Assembly (NCBI GenBank): GCA_025451425.1 | Contig: JANWKK010000081.1 | Coordinates: 1-7,973, forward strand | DNA from: Gemmatimonadaceae bacterium | GTDB taxonomy: Bacteria > Gemmatimonadota > Gemmatimonadetes > Gemmatimonadales > Gemmatimonadaceae | Direction of reading: 5' to 3' | DNA: 7,973 bases | Shown: piece after piece, positions 1 through 6,574 of the stretch | How the letters are laid out: each line of letters opens with the position of its first letter | Numbering within the stretch: the stretch's first letter is position 1 | Made by a program: the position numbers and the translations under genes | The notes under the pieces: model-generated | Database searches by the model: none | The model's input: only the letters and a program-made list of their open reading frames with translations | What the model was told of the DNA's origin: nothing

Positions 1-224
1 ACTCGGTGTGACGTTATCTCGGCTTCGTGGAGAGTGACCTCCCGTCGCCGACGGCGACCGAGGCCTCGGCGCGACGATGCCGATCATCGACGGTTAGCGG
101 CGCAATTCCTGTTGTACGCGGTGCGATTCGAGCCGAAGGCACGCTTGTCATCTCGTCCTTCCGCGTTGTCTTACCTTTATTCTCAAACGCGGCAGGATGC
201 CGCGCGAGCAATCACTGATTCTAC
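1..224. other. Leader region upstream of lpd, no gene recognised
   Basis: No convincing coding region is visible. One frame stays open from the window edge to about position 258, but its conceptual product is Arg-rich low-complexity sequence and runs into lpd in another frame, so it looks like chance. The left part is GC-rich and holds two inverted repeats (44-69). The right part (about 145-190) is more AT-rich and is the likely site of an lpd promoter: TTGTCA at 145-150 resembles a -35 box, but no good -10 box sits at normal spacing. No clear Shine-Dalgarno sequence precedes the lpd ATG. Confidence 0.5.
44..69. repeat. Two adjacent inverted repeats
   Basis: GTCGCC (44-49) and GGCGAC (53-58) can form a 6-bp stem with a 3-base loop. 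It is followed by a perfect 12-base palindrome, CCGAGGCCTCGG (58-69). No T-run follows, so this is not a standard intrinsic terminator for a gene upstream of the window. It could be a protein-binding site, a factor-dependent terminator remnant, or chance in GC-rich DNA. Confidence 0.35.
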
Positions 225-1673
225 ATGTCGACAGAAAACTCTACGCCGGACGTCGTAATCATAGGAGGCGGTCCGGGCGGTTATGTTGCGGCGATTCGTG
301 CCGGTCAACTCGGCTTGAGCACGGTGTGCGTCGAGATGGATAAGACGCTCGGCGGGACGTGCGTCAACGTCGGTTGCATCCCTTCAAAGGCGCTGCTGAC
401 CTCGTCCGAACATTACGAATTCGCGCGGCAGCACGCCGCCGAGCACGGCATAAAAAACGACCCGGCGGCACTCTCGCTCGATCTCGTGACGATGCTGAAA
501 CGAAAGGACGAGGTCGTTGGACAGAACACGCGCGGCATCGAGTTCTTGTTCAAGAAGAACAAGGTCACGTGGGCAAAGGGAAAAGGGTCGCTCCGCAGGA
601 CAGAGAAGGGACTCGAGGTCACAGTCGCGCCGAGCGGAGCGGCCGGGGGCCCCCCCCCGAAAGACAGTATCGCCACCTACGCAGCGAAAAACGTCATCAT
701 TGCCACCGGTTCCGTACCAATCGAGCTCCCCTTCCTCAAATTCGACGAAGAGCGGATCCTCTCGAACGTCGGCGCGCTCACTATCCCTCGCGTTCCGCGT
801 CACCTCATCGTCATCGGCGGCGGCGTTATCGGGCTCGAGCTCGGCTCCGTGTGGCGACGACTCGGTGCCAAAGTCACTATCGTCGAGCTGATGCCCACGA
901 TTCTGCCCGGCATGGACGACGACGTCGTGAAGGAATGCGATCGCGTCTTCAAACGTCAGGGCCTCGATCTCCGCACCGGCACTCGTGTCGTCGGCGGGCG
1001 ACGCGACGGCGATCGCGTCCTCATCGACATCGAGAAAGACGGCGCGAAGGAGACGCTCGAGGGCGATTACGCGCTCGTCGCCATCGGGCGCAAACCGTCG
1101 CTCGGTGGACTGGATGCGGTGGCGCTCGGTCTCAATCTCGGCCGTCGCGGCGAGATCCTCGTCGACGACCAGATGCGCACCGGAGTGCCTAACGTTTACG
1201 CGATCGGTGACTGCGTTCCGGGTCCGATGTTGGCGCACGCAGCCGAGGACGAAGGCGTAGTTGCGGCGGAGGTGATCGCCGGACAGAACGCTCACATGCA
1301 CTACAAATCCATTCCGAACGTCGTCTACACGTGGCCCGAGATTGCAACCGTTGGGCTCACGGAGCGCGAGGTGAAGGAGAGTGGTCGCGAGTATCGCGTT
1401 GGCAAATTCCCGTTCAGCGCCAATGCTCGCGCGCGTACCATGGGCGAGAACGCCGGATTCGTGAAACTCATCGCGGACGCACGCACCGACGAGCTTATTG
1501 GCGCACATCTCGTTGGACCGAACGTCTCCGAGCTTGTCGCCGAGGTAGTCCTCGGCTTCGAGTACCGCGCGTCGGCGGATGACATCGGAATCACCGTGCA
1601 CGCCCACCCGACCTTATCCGAGTCCACGAAGGAGGCCGCGCTAGCGGCACTCGGCCGCGCTGTTCATATCTAG
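225..1673 (+). CDS. lpdA: Dihydrolipoyl dehydrogenase (E3 component)
   Basis: This FAD-dependent pyridine nucleotide-disulfide oxidoreductase reoxidises dihydrolipoamide with NAD+ in pyruvate, 2-oxoglutarate and branched-chain keto-acid dehydrogenase complexes or the glycine cleavage system; it is cytoplasmic. The 482 residues match the usual family length. Visible motifs, in order: the FAD dinucleotide-binding GGGPGG (14-19); the redox disulfide GGTCVNVGCIPSK with Cys46 and Cys51; the NAD-binding IGGGVIGLELG around residue 196; the second FAD motif NVYAIGDC around 325; and the C-terminal HPTLSE with catalytic His461 and Glu466. No E1 or E2 gene is adjacent, so which complex it serves is unknown. 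The ATG at 225 gives the expected N-terminus just before the FAD motif, though no clear Shine-Dalgarno is seen. An unusual Gly/Pro-rich insertion near residue 140 is encoded by a G5C9 run. The family assignment is secure. Confidence 0.96.
   Translation: MSTENSTPDVVIIGGGPGGYVAAIRAGQLGLSTVCVEMDKTLGGTCVNVGCIPSKALLTSSEHYEFARQHAAEHGIKNDPAALSLDLVTMLKRKDEVVGQNTRGIEFLFKKNKVTWAKGKGSLRRTEKGLEVTVAPSGAAGGPPPKDSIATYAAKNVIIATGSVPIELPFLKFDEERILSNVGALTIPRVPRHLIVIGGGVIGLELGSVWRRLGAKVTIVELMPTILPGMDDDVVKECDRVFKRQGLDLRTGTRVVGGRRDGDRVLIDIEKDGAKETLEGDYALVAIGRKPSLGGLDAVALGLNLGRRGEILVDDQMRTGVPNVYAIGDCVPGPMLAHAAEDEGVVAAEVIAGQNAHMHYKSIPNVVYTWPEIATVGLTEREVKESGREYRVGKFPFSANARARTMGENAGFVKLIADARTDELIGAHLVGPNVSELVAEVVLGFEYRASADDIGITVHAHPTLSESTKEAALAALGRAVHI
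645..658 (+). repeat. G5C9 homopolymer tract inside lpd
   Basis: Five G followed by nine C lie in frame within lpd and encode the Gly-Gly-Pro-Pro-Pro stretch near residues 140-144. The tract lies in a variable loop between the FAD/NAD core elements, just before the conserved IIATGS segment. Runs of nine identical bases are prone to replication slippage and also to sequencing or assembly error. A one-base change would truncate the enzyme. Confidence 0.8.
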
Positions 1674-1695
1674 AGCTGTCTCTTATCCGCGGAGC

Positions 1696-2184
1696 ATGAC
1701 AGGGTACTTCGCAACCGCGCCACGTATGCTCTCGCCCGATGATCGCGTAGCCTCGCGCGTACTGCTCATGGGCGCGCTCGGCGTCACGCCGTACATCGAT
1801 CGGGCGATGGAAGTGCTGCAGCTGGCCGAGTTGGGTGCCGGCCACGACGACGAGCATCGCGTACTCGTGATCGAGCGGGACGGAACGGTCGCCGCACTCG
1901 TCCTCTTCGGCGCCGTCGCGGGAGCGATGGGTGTGCAGAAACTTCACGCGGCGGTGCTCGCGCCGAGCGTCAGTGCTGAGGACGTCGGTCAGCGAATCGT
2001 CCGCGCCGTGCTCGACGAAGCGCGTGGCGAGGGCGCGCGCCTCGTTGTCGCCGAGCTGCCTGACGATCCAGCGATCGGCCAGCTTCGCGCGCTTCTCGCC
2101 TCCGAGGGGTTCGAGGAAGAAGCGCGCGTACCGGACTTCTATCGCGACGGTGTTGCACTCACGCTCCTGCGACGCCAGCTCTGA
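1696..2184 (+). CDS. GNAT-like N-acetyltransferase domain protein
   Basis: This 162-residue protein has the size and layout of a single GNAT domain: an N-terminal helical part (about 15-45), a beta hairpin (VLVIERDGTVAALVLFG, about 55-72), a central strand and helix (about 80-112), and a C-terminal LRALLASEGFEEEARVPDFYRDG segment typical of the last GNAT strands. Such proteins transfer an acyl group from acyl-CoA to an amine; the substrate cannot be inferred. The CoA pyrophosphate-binding loop, usually Q/R-x-x-G-x-G/A, is poorly conserved here (VSAEDVGQR, 92-100), so activity is uncertain. It starts 22 bases after the lpd stop and is probably co-transcribed with lpd. The GGAG at 1691-1694 is too close to the ATG at 1696 to serve it well; the in-frame ATG at 1726 is an alternative start. 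Confidence 0.72.
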   Translation: MTGYFATAPRMLSPDDRVASRVLLMGALGVTPYIDRAMEVLQLAELGAGHDDEHRVLVIERDGTVAALVLFGAVAGAMGVQKLHAAVLAPSVSAEDVGQRIVRAVLDEARGEGARLVVAELPDDPAIGQLRALLASEGFEEEARVPDFYRDGVALTLLRRQL

Positions 2185-2185
2185 G

Positions 2186-2599
2186 CTATTGCTTTGGCGT
2201 GGTGTCTTTGCGCGTCGTCGGGGGCTTGCGCAGCGTGTCTCGCATCGGTCGATCAGACGTCGTGAAGCTCAAGTTAAGCGAACGAAAAACATCGTTGGGG
2301 TTGTTCCCGCTGATGCTGTTCTTCTGCCGCGCGCAGTTCATCGCTCGCTGTGTCCGCGGCCCCCAACGACTGTCCACCGGGCCGGGATCGCAACTCGCCT
2401 GACGAAGCGACGTTTGTAGTTGCTTCGTCTTGTCGGCTGTCAGTCCGTGATTGCGGGTCGATGGCCGTCCGATTTCACCAGCCGATGTGCGCTCGTGCCG
2501 AGCTCGCGTGGTATCGACGTGCATGCGCGACGAGTCGGCCTGTGCCACCAACAGCGCTGGCAAGAACGTGAGTGCCAGTCCGAGTCCCAATTTCGTCAT
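2186..2599 (-). CDS. Small secreted protein with peptidoglycan-binding-like module
   Basis: The 137-residue product begins with a signal peptide: a Lys, a Leu/Ala-rich core, and a likely AQA cleavage site after residue 21. A polar linker follows. Residues about 52-95 resemble a PG_binding_1 repeat (LTADKTKQLQTSLRQ, then CDPGPVDSRWGPRTQRAM), in which the G-x-V-D-x-x-W-G-P-x-T core is typical. Cys70 and Cys89 flank that core and could form a disulfide. The tail is Thr/Pro/Lys-rich. It probably acts in the periplasm or at the cell wall. The start is well supported by GGAGG (plus-strand 2606-2610) six bases before the ATG. It lies downstream of the S9 peptidase gene on the same strand with a terminator candidate between them, so it may have its own promoter in 2600-2718; no clear boxes were found. 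It has no catalytic domain and its function is unknown. Confidence 0.7.
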   Translation of the reverse strand: MTKLGLGLALTFLPALLVAQADSSRMHVDTTRARHERTSAGEIGRPSTRNHGLTADKTKQLQTSLRQASCDPGPVDSRWGPRTQRAMNCARQKNSISGNNPNDVFRSLNLSFTTSDRPMRDTLRKPPTTRKDTTPKQ

Positions 2600-2718
2600 A
2601 CAGTTCCTCCGCGTTGGTCATCAGAGCCGTTGCGAAGGAGCAGTCTTTTGCAATCGACGAGCCGAGATTGGCGCGCCCGGTCGAGATGCCGGCGACCTTA
2701 CGAATCGGGAAAACGTCA

Positions 2719-2744
2719 CAGGGACCGGAAGCGGCCGGTCCCTG
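2719..2744 (-). terminator. Hairpin terminator candidate after the S9 peptidase gene
   Basis: CAGGGACCGG (2719-2728) and CCGGTCCCTG (2735-2744) form a perfect 10-bp GC-rich stem with a 6-base loop, 27 bases past the S9 peptidase stop on the minus strand. Continuing on that strand, a short TTTT run comes about five bases after the stem. The stem is strong and the U-tract weak, so this is a probable but not textbook intrinsic terminator. The rest of the 2600-2771 spacer shows only the ribosome binding site of the next gene. Confidence 0.65.
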
Positions 2745-2771
2745 CGATACACGATTAGAGTTTACTACTGA

Positions 2772-4817
2772 CTATTTTGCCTTCGTTCCGCCTGCCTGAA
2801 CCGTTGTCGTGGTCTTCAGGTACTTGTCGTACCACGCGAGAAAACGTTCGAGCCGATCCCTGCGATACGTCGGCAGCGTGAGGCCGTGGAACTGACCCGG
2901 ATAAATCACGAGCTCGGTCGGTACACCCAGCGAGCGCAGCGCCTGATACATCTGCTCGCCACCGATGATCGGTACATTGAAATCGGCTGAGCCGCCCATG
3001 AACAGCGTCGGCGTCTTGATGCGATCGGCGTGGAAGAAGGGATACGAGATCTTGATCCAGAGATCCTGCGCTTCCCACGGCGGACCAATTTCCTGATTGT
3101 ATTGCGTGATGTACTGATCCGTCCCGTACATCGAGAGCTGCAGCGCGCTGCCCGCGCCAGCGACTGCGGCCTTGAAGCGAGGCGTTGACGCGATCGTGTA
3201 ATCGGTGAGGATCCCGCCGTAGCTCCAGCCGCCGATGCCGAGCCGCTCGGGATCCGCTACGCCGGACCGGACCGCCTCGTCGACGGCGCCAAGCAAGTCC
3301 ATCACTTCCTTGTCGCCCCAGTCGGCGAAGATGGCTTTCTGGTACGCCGAGCCCCGCCCGTTCGAGCCACGATAGTTCACCGACAACACGGCGTAGCCAT
3401 TCGCGGCGAAGTACTCGCGATCGAAGCTGAAGCTATAACTGTCCTGGCCGTTCGGTCCGCCGTGGATGTACAGAATCATCGGCAGCTTACCGGCCGGTGC
3501 GTTCGCGGGCCTAACGAGAACGCCATGCACCTCGGTTCCATCCTTGCTCTTCGACGAAAATGCCTCGGTCGTCCCGAGTTGCAGCTGCGCGAAGACGGAA
3601 TCGTTCTGGTGAGAGAGCTGGCGCAGCGAGCCGTTTTCCCAGGCGTACACTTCGCCTGAGCGATCGGGCGTCGAGCTCATCACCGCGAACTTGCCGGTCG
3701 CGTTCGTGGTGTAGCCGGACACCACTCGCTTTCCCGTGATCAGCCGCTCGACCGACCCATCGGCGACGCGTACGCGAGCGAGCTGCTGCTCGCGATCGTC
3801 AGACAACAGTACGTATACGGACTTGCCGTCAGCACTGAATTGCGCGTTCGAGAGTGGACGATCGAGCGCCTCGGTCAGGACCCGGCCCGGCGCGCTGCCG
3901 TCGCTCGGGACGATCGCGAGTTTGCTGAGGTTGTACGCCTGGTACTTCGGCTCGTCACCGCGGAAAAACGCGATCCACTTTCCGTCAGGGCTCCACCCGA
4001 GATGTCCACCATCCGAACCGACAAACTCAGTGAGGCGTTTCGGAGTCGCGCCGGCACGAGCTTCGATCACGTACACGTCGTCGTCACGCGCATGATCCGG
4101 CTCGGCGACCGGTCCACGCACGAACGCGATCATTCGACCATCGGGCGACCAGCTCGGCGAGCCGTCGTCATCGAGCGCGGAGGTCAATGTCTCTGTCTTT
4201 TTCGTGTCGACATCGAAGATCGACAGGTGGCTTCGCTTGGTGCCGAGGTAGCCGGCGACGTCGCGCTTGAAGCTGTATCGATCGATGACGATCGGCTTTG
4301 GCGCTTTGTGCTCCGCCGTGTCTTTTCGGGCGATCGAGTCGGTCTCCTCGTCGACGACGAGGATCATGCGCTTCGAGTCTGGCGACCACGCGAATTCTGA
4401 GACGCCGCCGCGGAGCTGCGTCACGCGTTGTGCTTCGCCGCCTCGCCGATCGAGCAGCCAGATCTGTGACCCCTTTCCCTCTTGACGGCCGGAAAGGAAC
4501 GCGAGGTATCGTCCATCTGGACTCCAGCGTGGCGAGCTCTCGCTTTCGGGACTCGACGTCACGCGAATCGTCGTCGCGCCGTCCCAGCTCGTCATCCAGA
4601 TGTCGTTGTCCGACTTGTCCTTCGCGGAATCGACCGTCGTAACGGTGTATGCCACCCAACCGCCGTCCGGAGAGATTTGCGGATCACGAACGTCCTTGAG
4701 ACGGTAGAGATCGCCGCTGCGCAGGGCACGCTTTGTCTGTGCGTGCGATGGGGATGCATTGAGGCTGAGCAATGCGACAGCCGCAAGCAGTGGAAGCGCA
4801 GCGGAGTTGCGGCGCAT
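2772..4817 (-). CDS. Secreted S9 family prolyl-oligopeptidase-type peptidase
   Basis: This 681-residue serine peptidase has a signal peptide (Arg-rich start, Leu/Ala core, likely cleavage near SHA-Q, residue 26), so it is exported. Residues about 35-420 form a beta-propeller with at least six PD40-type repeats (for example ISPDGGWVAYT, WSPDGRYLAFL, WSPDGRMIAFV, WSPDGKWIAFF). Residues about 430-665 are the alpha/beta-hydrolase domain, with oxyanion-side YIHGGPNGQ, nucleophile elbow GWSYGG (Ser532), Asp612 in GSADFNVP and His644 in GQFHGL. The triad is complete, so it should be active. The S9 family cleaves short peptides or acyl-peptides; this resembles S9C and dipeptidyl-peptidase-type members and probably serves in peptide scavenging. 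The ATG is fixed by GGAGG six bases upstream. It is transcribed divergently from the gene at 4997. Confidence 0.93.
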   Translation of the reverse strand: MRRNSAALPLLAAVALLSLNASPSHAQTKRALRSGDLYRLKDVRDPQISPDGGWVAYTVTTVDSAKDKSDNDIWMTSWDGATTIRVTSSPESESSPRWSPDGRYLAFLSGRQEGKGSQIWLLDRRGGEAQRVTQLRGGVSEFAWSPDSKRMILVVDEETDSIARKDTAEHKAPKPIVIDRYSFKRDVAGYLGTKRSHLSIFDVDTKKTETLTSALDDDGSPSWSPDGRMIAFVRGPVAEPDHARDDDVYVIEARAGATPKRLTEFVGSDGGHLGWSPDGKWIAFFRGDEPKYQAYNLSKLAIVPSDGSAPGRVLTEALDRPLSNAQFSADGKSVYVLLSDDREQQLARVRVADGSVERLITGKRVVSGYTTNATGKFAVMSSTPDRSGEVYAWENGSLRQLSHQNDSVFAQLQLGTTEAFSSKSKDGTEVHGVLVRPANAPAGKLPMILYIHGGPNGQDSYSFSFDREYFAANGYAVLSVNYRGSNGRGSAYQKAIFADWGDKEVMDLLGAVDEAVRSGVADPERLGIGGWSYGGILTDYTIASTPRFKAAVAGAGSALQLSMYGTDQYITQYNQEIGPPWEAQDLWIKISYPFFHADRIKTPTLFMGGSADFNVPIIGGEQMYQALRSLGVPTELVIYPGQFHGLTLPTYRRDRLERFLAWYDKYLKTTTTVQAGGTKAK

Positions 4818-4822
4818 GACAA

Positions 4823-4835
4823 TCCTCCAGGAGGA
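4823..4835 (-). promoter_or_regulatory. Ribosome binding site within a small inverted repeat, S9 gene
   Basis: On the minus strand the Shine-Dalgarno GGAGG (plus positions 4824-4828) lies six bases before the ATG. The same site is one arm of an inverted repeat, TCCTC (4823-4827) and GAGGA (4831-4835), with a 3-base spacer. In mRNA the second arm could pair with the Shine-Dalgarno and lower translation. The stem is only 5 bp, so the effect is speculative; the ribosome binding site itself is clear. Confidence 0.5.
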
Positions 4836-4996
4836 GTTAGGCCCGGTGAAGAACGCAGGAAAGCGGCGCTAAATATCGGGCCGCGCACGCTTCGTCGGGA
4901 GGGGGCGAGTCGCTCGTGATATGTGAATGCCGCGAGACAGCGATCTTTACTGTTCACCTCGCCGGCACCGCCCTTGCGACTAGACAGCGCTGAGCC
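4836..4996. other. Divergent promoter region, S9 peptidase and beta-lactamase-fold gene
   Basis: This spacer between divergent genes must hold the promoters of both, unless longer transcripts exist. It is GC-rich with short AT patches at 4870-4876 and 4943-4951. No -35/-10 pair at standard spacing stands out on either strand. The rightward gene has no clear Shine-Dalgarno before its ATG. Confidence 0.4.
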
Positions 4997-5887
4997 ATGA
5001 CCTTCCCATCCGCCGTGAATCGGAACCGAACCCCATCGGTTCCAGAAAACCTCGATGCACTGAAGCTGCGCATCGAGTCGATCTCTGCAAAATCGAACGC
5101 GCGCGCGATTGGCGTCGCGCTGCACGACGGTGAAACCGGGGCCGAGTTGCATTACGAGGCCGATCGGTGGTTCCACGGAGCGAGCACGATCAAGGTTGCG
5201 ATTTTGCTCGCGGTGTACGGCGAGATCGCCGGCGGCCGACTGGCGCCGCAATCCCGCCTGCACGTGCGCAACCGGTTTCTGAGCGCCTACGACGGCTCTC
5301 CGTTCCGCGTGCTTGCCGATCGTGATTCCGACTCCGAGGTGCACGCCGCGATTGGCAAGACGATGCGCGTGAGCGAGCTCGCACTGCACATGATCGCAAC
5401 GAGCAGCAACCTCGCGACGAATCTCCTCTTGGACCTGATCGGTCTCGATGCCGTGCAGCGCACGATCGAGCAATTCGGCCTAACGGGTCTCGATGTCCGT
5501 CGCGGAGTCGAAGATGAGAAAGCGTTCGAGCACGGCATCATCAATCGCGTTACGGCGAATGGTCTCGTCGCGCTCCTTCGCTTGATCGCGGAGGAGCGAG
5601 CCTATACGTCCGAATTGTCGCGCGAGATGCTCGACATTCTCCATCAGCAGGAGTTCAAGAAGGGAATTCCCGCGCGGCTTCCACGCGAAGTCCGGGTCGC
5701 GCACAAGACCGGCGACATTTCGACGATTGCGCACGATGCGGGCGTTGTGTATGCGCCGGGACGCAAGCCATATGTGATCGCGATTCTCACCGAGTGGTCG
5801 CCGGACGCTGGGAGTCGTTCGCCGACGATTGCGAGCGTCTCGCACGTTGTGTACGAGCAGCTGCGTGGAGCGCCGCCCCGTGCCTGA
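4997..5887 (+). CDS. Class A beta-lactamase-fold serine hydrolase, no signal peptide
   Basis: This 296-residue protein has the serine beta-lactamase/penicillin-binding fold. Visible motifs: SxxK as STIK (Ser63 nucleophile, Lys66); SSN (136-138), followed by LATNLLL, in the place of the SDN loop; a VEDEKAFEHGIINRVTANG segment (171-189) in the omega-loop region; and KTG (237-239). No Glu-x-x-Leu-Asn pattern with the deacylating Glu166 is evident, although Glu178 lies close to Asn183. True class A beta-lactamases are exported, but this product starts with a polar, non-hydrophobic N-terminus, and an in-frame TGA at 4991-4993 rules out a longer start. It therefore looks cytoplasmic and is better called a beta-lactamase-related hydrolase (esterase, amidase or peptidase) than a resistance enzyme. 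Its 3' end overlaps the next gene by 8 bases, which implies an operon and translational coupling. Confidence 0.85.
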   Translation: MTFPSAVNRNRTPSVPENLDALKLRIESISAKSNARAIGVALHDGETGAELHYEADRWFHGASTIKVAILLAVYGEIAGGRLAPQSRLHVRNRFLSAYDGSPFRVLADRDSDSEVHAAIGKTMRVSELALHMIATSSNLATNLLLDLIGLDAVQRTIEQFGLTGLDVRRGVEDEKAFEHGIINRVTANGLVALLRLIAEERAYTSELSREMLDILHQQEFKKGIPARLPREVRVAHKTGDISTIAHDAGVVYAPGRKPYVIAILTEWSPDAGSRSPTIASVSHVVYEQLRGAPPRA

Positions 5888-6512
5888 CCTTCGCACCGGA
5901 TCGCTGCGAATCGTCGACGGCTTTCGACTCGACAAACCTCGTCGCGACGCGCTCGTGCCTGGAGGTGCACTGCGAGACCGCGAGGGTCGAACGCGTGAAC
6001 TTCCACGCTACTTCTATGAAGTCGAGTCGTGGAACTCGGCCCTGGAATTCGAGCTCGCGCCGCACTTTCACATGTGGGAGTTCATTCATATCGACGTGCG
6101 TGAGGTAACACCGCTTCGCTTCTTTCCGCGTTACGTGCCGTGCGCAGTCGCGCTCACGGCCGCAATGCTCGAGCGATTTCGCGAGGCCGTTGGCGAGCCT
6201 GTGCGCGTCGCGGCCAACGGCGGTTATCGATCGCCGCAGCACGAGCTCACGAGTCATGCGTCGACGCACTGCTGGGGCTCGGCGGTGAACATCTATCGAG
6301 TTGGAGACGAGTACCTCGACACGCGCGATCGAATCGAGCGTTATGCAGAGATCGCGCGTGAATCATTGCCCGGCGCATGGATCCGTCCCGTCGGCGAGGA
6401 TCGCGGCTTTGCCGACGATCACTTGCACATCGACTTCGGGTATCTCGTTGCTGTGCCTCACGACGCGCCGGGCGATCCCTATAACCCGAAGTTGGAGGGT
6501 GACCCGCTCTGA
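5880..6512 (+). CDS. M15/D-Ala-D-Ala carboxypeptidase-like protein
   Basis: From GTG 5880 this is a 210-residue protein. GGAG at 5867-5870, nine bases upstream, supports this start over a TTG at 5829. The centre has the M15 pattern: an ANGGYRSPQHE segment (about 112-122), THCWGSAVN (129-137) and DDHLHIDFG (179-187). Families such as VanY and M15A hydrolases bind zinc through His in S-x-H-x-x-G-x-A-x-D, the Asp six residues on, and His of H-x-H. Here His130 and His181/His183 are present, but the Asp position is Asn137 (codon AAC, 6288-6290). It may thus be an altered-specificity or non-catalytic member. The preceding segment (about 42-75, with HFHMWEF) resembles the N-terminal region of M15A proteins. 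No signal peptide is visible. M15 enzymes cut D-amino-acid or L,D-peptide bonds; the substrate here is unknown. Confidence 0.78.
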   Translation: MPDLRTGSLRIVDGFRLDKPRRDALVPGGALRDREGRTRELPRYFYEVESWNSALEFELAPHFHMWEFIHIDVREVTPLRFFPRYVPCAVALTAAMLERFREAVGEPVRVAANGGYRSPQHELTSHASTHCWGSAVNIYRVGDEYLDTRDRIERYAEIARESLPGAWIRPVGEDRGFADDHLHIDFGYLVAVPHDAPGDPYNPKLEGDPL

Positions 6513-6518
6513 GCGGGT
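6502..6518 (+). repeat. Inverted repeat across the stop codon of the M15-like gene
   Basis: ACCCGCT (6502-6508) and AGCGGGT (6512-6518) form a perfect 7-bp stem with a 3-base loop that includes part of the TGA stop. No U-run follows, so it is not a clear terminator. It could stabilise or process the mRNA between the two genes and so change the relative level of the downstream ligase. Confidence 0.45.
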
Positions 6519-6548
6519 GACAAACGCTGGATGGCATCGCCGATGGTT

Positions 6549-6574
6549 GGGAGAAGGATAGGGCGGGGGCGGGA
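6549..6574 (+). promoter_or_regulatory. G-rich translation leader before the amidoligase start
   Basis: The 26 bases just before the GTG start carry GGG runs at 6549-6551, 6561-6563, 6565-6569 and 6571-6573, with a GG at 6556-6557. The run 6565-6569 sits five bases before the GTG and is the likely ribosome-binding element. The four G-runs on the coding strand could fold into an RNA or DNA quadruplex; one loop is 9 bases, longer than the classical limit. Confidence 0.4.

Noticed and set aside
145..183. Sigma-70 promoter for lpd (TTGTCA at 145-150, TATTCT at 178-183)
   Set aside because: The spacing between the boxes is 27 bases, far from the usual 17.
1..258. Open plus-strand frame from the window edge as the end of an upstream gene
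   Set aside because: The product is Arg-rich without domain character and overlaps the lpd start. A short alternative tail ending at the TGA at 35-37 cannot be judged from eleven codons.
384..1607. 407-codon open frame on the minus strand, antisense to lpd
   Set aside because: It mirrors the codon structure of the certain lpd gene in GC-rich DNA, has no recognisable domain and no supporting ribosome binding site.
4592..5473. 293-codon minus-strand open frame spanning the divergent spacer
   Set aside because: It overlaps two well-supported genes, and its C-terminal part is the S9 peptidase N-terminus read in another frame.
6502..6518. Intrinsic terminator between the M15-like gene and the amidoligase gene
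   Set aside because: The hairpin is good but no U-tract follows, and it overlaps the stop codon inside a probable operon.
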